A stretch of DNA of 64,000 nt from Clostridium_AD estertheticum_D (GTDB taxonomy: Bacteria; Bacillota; Clostridia; Clostridiales; Clostridiaceae): positions 33,713 through 97,712 of the forward strand of contig NZ_JAHLDM010000021.1 of assembly GCF_018861295.1 (NCBI RefSeq), in the 5' to 3' direction. The notes beneath the pieces were generated by a model, which made no database searches, was not told the origin of the DNA, and saw nothing but the letters and a program-made list of their open reading frames with translations. Of this stretch, positions 61,551 to 64,000 are shown piece by piece. Made by a program: the position numbers and the translations under genes. Every line of letters begins with the position of its first letter. The first letter of the stretch is position 1.

Positions 61551-62357
61551 ATGGAAAAGAATCAAACTACGCACCCTTGTGATAATTGTGGTGAAATTAT
61601 TAGTTCCAAAACATTACCTTTAAGTAGTGGAGTTACAATTATACCAAGTGGTATTAGTGGACCTCTAGTCGCTAAAATTCCTGTAGTAATCGGCGAAACA
61701 GAGATTCAAATAGATATTGAGGCTGAGTTTAATTTGAACGAACCATTTTATGAAATTAAAAGAATAAAGAAAAATGTATATTTAACTCAATGCAAATTAC
61801 TACCTAGATCGGGAGTAGTTGCTGCAGATGGCACTCTCATATCCGGAAAACTATTTATAAGTGGATTTGTAAGAAAAAATATAGAATATGCAACGGCTGA
61901 CTGTATAGGGGATAAAGTTGTAAGTGGTAGAATAGCACACACAACAATTGATGTACCATTTACAGCTGTTACAGAACTTCAATATTCAGTGCCACCAGTA
62001 GTTAGTGTTCGTGGAGTTCAAACTGAAATAGATTTATTAAGTAGTTGTGGGTGTAATGACTGTACGGGAACTATTATGGGGAAATCAGGATGTGAACAAT
62101 ATTTTGAAGATAGTATATCTTTTACTGAAACCCCATACTGTGAGTTAGTAGGAGTAAGAATTGTTGAAGATGATATAAATTCAGATCCTATAAAATGTCA
62201 TCCAGATTCAAAAGTACAACTTTACAATAAAATAATAGAAAAAATGGTTTTATATGTTAAGATTAAAGTATTACAAGTGCAACAGGTAAATATTCCATTT
62301 ACTCATCCAGTTAAACCCGATTGCACTACAACTCAGTATTCCGATTACGAAAAGTAA
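61551..62357 (+). CDS. SPOCS/DUF3794-like exosporium-type protein (CsxC-like), copy 1
   Basis: The 268-residue protein starts with a short Cys pair (CDNCGEII). Strand-rich blocks follow: SGPLVAKIPVVIGETEIQID, EIKRIKKNVYLTQCKLLP and the SPOCS-like stretch SGKLFISGFVRKNIEYATA with TTIDVPFTAVTEL. In the middle lies a Cys cluster, SSCGCNDCTGTIMGKSGC. This resembles SipL/CotE-type SPOCS modules and clostridial CsxC exosporium proteins. AAAGGAGG precedes ATG. The gene has its own promoter and terminator. Exact name is tentative. Confidence 0.75.
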   Translation: MEKNQTTHPCDNCGEIISSKTLPLSSGVTIIPSGISGPLVAKIPVVIGETEIQIDIEAEFNLNEPFYEIKRIKKNVYLTQCKLLPRSGVVAADGTLISGKLFISGFVRKNIEYATADCIGDKVVSGRIAHTTIDVPFTAVTELQYSVPPVVSVRGVQTEIDLLSSCGCNDCTGTIMGKSGCEQYFEDSISFTETPYCELVGVRIVEDDINSDPIKCHPDSKVQLYNKIIEKMVLYVKIKVLQVQQVNIPFTHPVKPDCTTTQYSDYEK

Positions 62358-62375
62358 ATATATAAAGATTTAGGT

Positions 62376-62425
62376 ATAGCCGTGCATCTAAGGAAGATAT
62401 TATTCTTTATATGCACGGTTATTTA
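62376..62425 (+). terminator. Terminator after SPOCS-type gene 1
   Basis: ATAGCCGTGCAT and ATGCACGGTTAT pair around an A/T-rich loop and are followed by TTATATA. Confidence 0.75.
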
Positions 62426-62465
62426 TATATAGGCGATATATTATATATTTAATGATATTTAAGTA

Positions 62466-62491
62466 ACGCTTATTGTATTTTCTACATAGTA
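62466..62491 (+). promoter_or_regulatory. Candidate sigma-K promoter, SPOCS-type gene 2
   Basis: AC at 62466-62467, 17 bases, then CATAGTATG at 62485, the same layout as before copy 1. Confidence 0.5.
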
Positions 62492-62497
62492 TGTAGA

Positions 62498-62511
62498 AGG
62501 TCATAAGACCT
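62498..62511 (+). promoter_or_regulatory. 5'-end hairpin AGGTCATAAGACCT
   Basis: The stem is identical to that upstream of copy 1 and the distance to the -10 element is almost the same. Confidence 0.6.
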
Positions 62512-62532
62512 CAATAAAAGGAGGAATTACCT

Positions 62533-63312
62533 TTGGAAAAAAATCAAATTGTATACCCTTGCGATAATTGTGGTAAAATTATTAGTTCACAAACATTACC
62601 TTTAAGTAGTGGAACTACTATTACACCAGTTGGTATTAGAGGCCCTCTAGTAGCTAAAATTCCTGTAGTACTAGGTGAAAGAGAGATTCAAATAGATGTT
62701 GAAGCTGTGTTTAAATTAAACGAGCCATTCTTTGAAATTAAAAGAATAAAGAAAAATGTATATTTAACTCAATGCAAATTGCTACCTAGATCGGGCGTAA
62801 TTGCTGCAGATGGAACTCTAGTATCAGGAAAATTATTTATAGGTGGATTTGTAAGAAAAAATATAGAATACGCTACTGCTGACTGTGTAGAAAAAGAAAT
62901 TGTAAGTGGTAGAATCGCTCATACAACAATAGATGTCCCATTTACAGCTGTAACAGAAGTTGTATATACAGTGCCACCAGTAGTTAATGTTCGCGGAGTC
63001 CAAAAAGAAATAGATTTATTAAGTAGTTGTGGATGTAATGACTGTACGGGCACTATTATTGGAAAATCAGGATGTGAACAATATCTTGAAGATAATATAA
63101 CTTTTACTGAAAGCCCATACTGTGAATTAGAAGGAATAAGGATTTTTGAAGATGATATTAATACAGATCCTTTATACCATAAAACTAATTCAAAAGTACA
63201 ACTTTATAATAAAGTAGTGGAAAAAATGGTTGTATATATTAGAGTCAAAGTATTACAATTACAGCAGGTAAAGATTCCGGTTGTTCACCATTGCGATGAT
63301 GACGACGAGTAA
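62533..63312 (+). CDS. SPOCS/DUF3794-like exosporium-type protein (CsxC-like), copy 2
   Basis: The protein (259 residues) is a paralogue of the preceding gene, with the same CDNCGKII start, strand blocks and central Cys cluster (SSCGCNDCTGTIIGKSGC). The C-terminus differs and ends in an acidic HHCDDDDE tail. The start is TTG 62533 after AAAGGAGG, at the position of the ATG in copy 1. Upstream promoter and hairpin are also duplicated. Both copies are probably made in the mother cell late in sporulation; this is inferred from the promoter pattern. Confidence 0.75.
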   Translation: MEKNQIVYPCDNCGKIISSQTLPLSSGTTITPVGIRGPLVAKIPVVLGEREIQIDVEAVFKLNEPFFEIKRIKKNVYLTQCKLLPRSGVIAADGTLVSGKLFIGGFVRKNIEYATADCVEKEIVSGRIAHTTIDVPFTAVTEVVYTVPPVVNVRGVQKEIDLLSSCGCNDCTGTIIGKSGCEQYLEDNITFTESPYCELEGIRIFEDDINTDPLYHKTNSKVQLYNKVVEKMVVYIRVKVLQLQQVKIPVVHHCDDDDE

Positions 63313-63335
63313 AGAGACCCTATAGACACTTGAAA

Positions 63336-63384
63336 ATAACCGTTTTTCTAAAAAAAATTATTCTTTAGAAAAACGGTTATTTAA
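63336..63384 (+). terminator. Terminator after SPOCS-type gene 2
   Basis: AATAACCGTTTTTCTAAA pairs with TTTAGAAAAACGGTTATT around an A/T loop, giving an 18-bp stem. Confidence 0.8.
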
Positions 63385-63515
63385 ATATCATCGATATAAT
63401 ATATTTGATGATATTTAAATACATAAGGCATCTGAAATAAAATAACTAATCAGTATGCTAGTCTAGTCCATTTTATTTCATATACCAAATTCTTATAATA
63501 AAGGAGCATTCTTCA

Positions 63516-64000
63516 ATGAAACCAGACAATAACAGTGACAAATTGGGAATGGTTAAGTTGCTTATTATTTTGAATATGTTACAACAACCAAATTGTATTA
63601 TAAATGTTAATAAAAAATCCAAGAAAAACTCATCAAATGTTAAACATAAAAATAAAAAATTGGATAATTTAAATGTAAAAAAAAATGCGAAAGATAAAAT
63701 GAATTCAGAATTAATACTACCTATAGAGCAAGTAATCATTGAAGAGGATTCAGAATTAATACTACCTATAAAGCAAGTAATCATTGAAGAGGATTCAGAA
63801 TTAATACTATCTATAGAGCAAGTAATCATTGAAGAGGATTCAGAATTAATACTACCTATAGAGCAAGTAATAATTGAAGAGGATTCAGAATTAATACTAC
63901 CTATACAGCAAGTAACTATTAAAGATGATTCGAAATTTATAATTCCTATTTGTGATAGATTAAGTAAGGAAAAGATCTTTATTATTTCAAAACTAATACA
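63516..64000 (+). CDS. Tandem-repeat protein, 3' end beyond the window
   Basis: ATG 63516 follows AAAGGAGC by eight bases and the frame stays open to the end of the window (161 codons). After a 62-residue Lys/Asn-rich N-terminal region, five 15-residue repeats (SELILPIEQVIIEED) and a degenerate sixth follow, then ...SKEKIFIISKLI. The repeats alternate hydrophobic and acidic residues and would favour beta strands. There is no signal peptide. Its place behind the exosporium-type genes suggests a spore surface protein. No family recognised. Confidence 0.7.
   Translation, partial: MKPDNNSDKLGMVKLLIILNMLQQPNCIINVNKKSKKNSSNVKHKNKKLDNLNVKKNAKDKMNSELILPIEQVIIEEDSELILPIKQVIIEEDSELILSIEQVIIEEDSELILPIEQVIIEEDSELILPIQQVTIKDDSKFIIPICDRLSKEKIFIISKLI
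63702..63926 (+). repeat. Five tandem 45-bp coding repeats
   Basis: Copies start at 63702, 63747, 63792, 63837 and 63882, nearly identical, with a decayed copy from 63927. All are in frame. Confidence 0.95.

Noticed and set aside
63702..63926. Possible CRISPR array
   Set aside because: Repeats are contiguous without spacers, are in frame and encode a 15-residue protein repeat. The 48-bp repeats at 61145 were rejected for the same reason.

Overview
The window is AT-rich DNA that looks like a spore-forming Clostridium (sensu stricto) or a close relative. Supporting signs are AGGAGG-type ribosome binding sites, AGA/AGG arginine codons in most genes, a gerA-gerB-gerC germination operon, a BclA-like collagen protein, exosporium-type proteins, an S-box (SAM-I) riboswitch and a B12-dependent MetH. 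No rRNA, tRNA, CRISPR array or intact insertion sequence was seen.

Layout. 1-3.4 kb: two ABC transporter loci, one GntR/YtrA-type and one FetAB-like. 3.6-12.6 kb: a PLP racemase, a NiCo-type riboswitch in front of a decayed P-type ATPase and a decayed kinase, then mostly single genes (di-heme membrane protein, AI-2E-family permease, NYN-LOTUS protein, extradiol dioxygenase with an attenuated leader, CDF transporter, AraC regulator, HD-GYP protein, flavodoxin, DUF3793 protein). 12.8-16.9 kb: aspartokinase, the first homoserine dehydrogenase and an M20 amidohydrolase. 17-25 kb: a HAD phosphatase, then a LevR-type sigma-54 activator facing a sigma-54 promoter and a mannose-family PTS operon ending in ManO. 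25.2-33.6 kb: a small membrane protein, a large inverted-repeat element, the methionine synthase pair on the minus strand, and on the plus strand a SAM riboswitch followed by a PGM-like enzyme (candidate homoserine kinase), threonine synthase and a second homoserine dehydrogenase. 33.7-47 kb: a surface region with a polyprenol-linked glycosyltransferase, a collagen-like protein with its own candidate glycosyltransferase, two low-complexity repeat proteins, two OmpR-type two-component systems, and GT-C glycosyltransferases with a small exported Pro/Gly-rich protein. 47-53 kb: SseB-like protein, MATE exporter, bactofilin with a DUF4004 regulator, a dicarboxylate symporter and a 3-methyladenine DNA glycosylase. 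53.4-64 kb: germinant receptor operon, bacterial PH-domain proteins, an L,D-transpeptidase, a Cys-rich repeat protein, two paralogous SPOCS/CsxC-like proteins with matching promoters and 5' hairpins, and a partial tandem-repeat protein running off the end.

How it works together. The two homoserine dehydrogenases split the aspartate pathway into a lysC-linked copy and a copy placed behind a SAM-sensing terminator, so threonine and methionine supply is tied to methionine status. LevR, its candidate binding boxes and the -24/-12 promoter form a self-contained sugar-responsive switch. The genes from about 34 to 46 kb and from 53 to 64 kb mainly build or glycosylate the cell or spore surface. Points most worth follow-up are the orphaned NiCo riboswitch, the inverted-repeat element at 25.7-26.0 kb, the unassigned attenuator leader at 8.1 kb, and the twin exosporium-type genes with a hairpin at the predicted 5' mRNA end.
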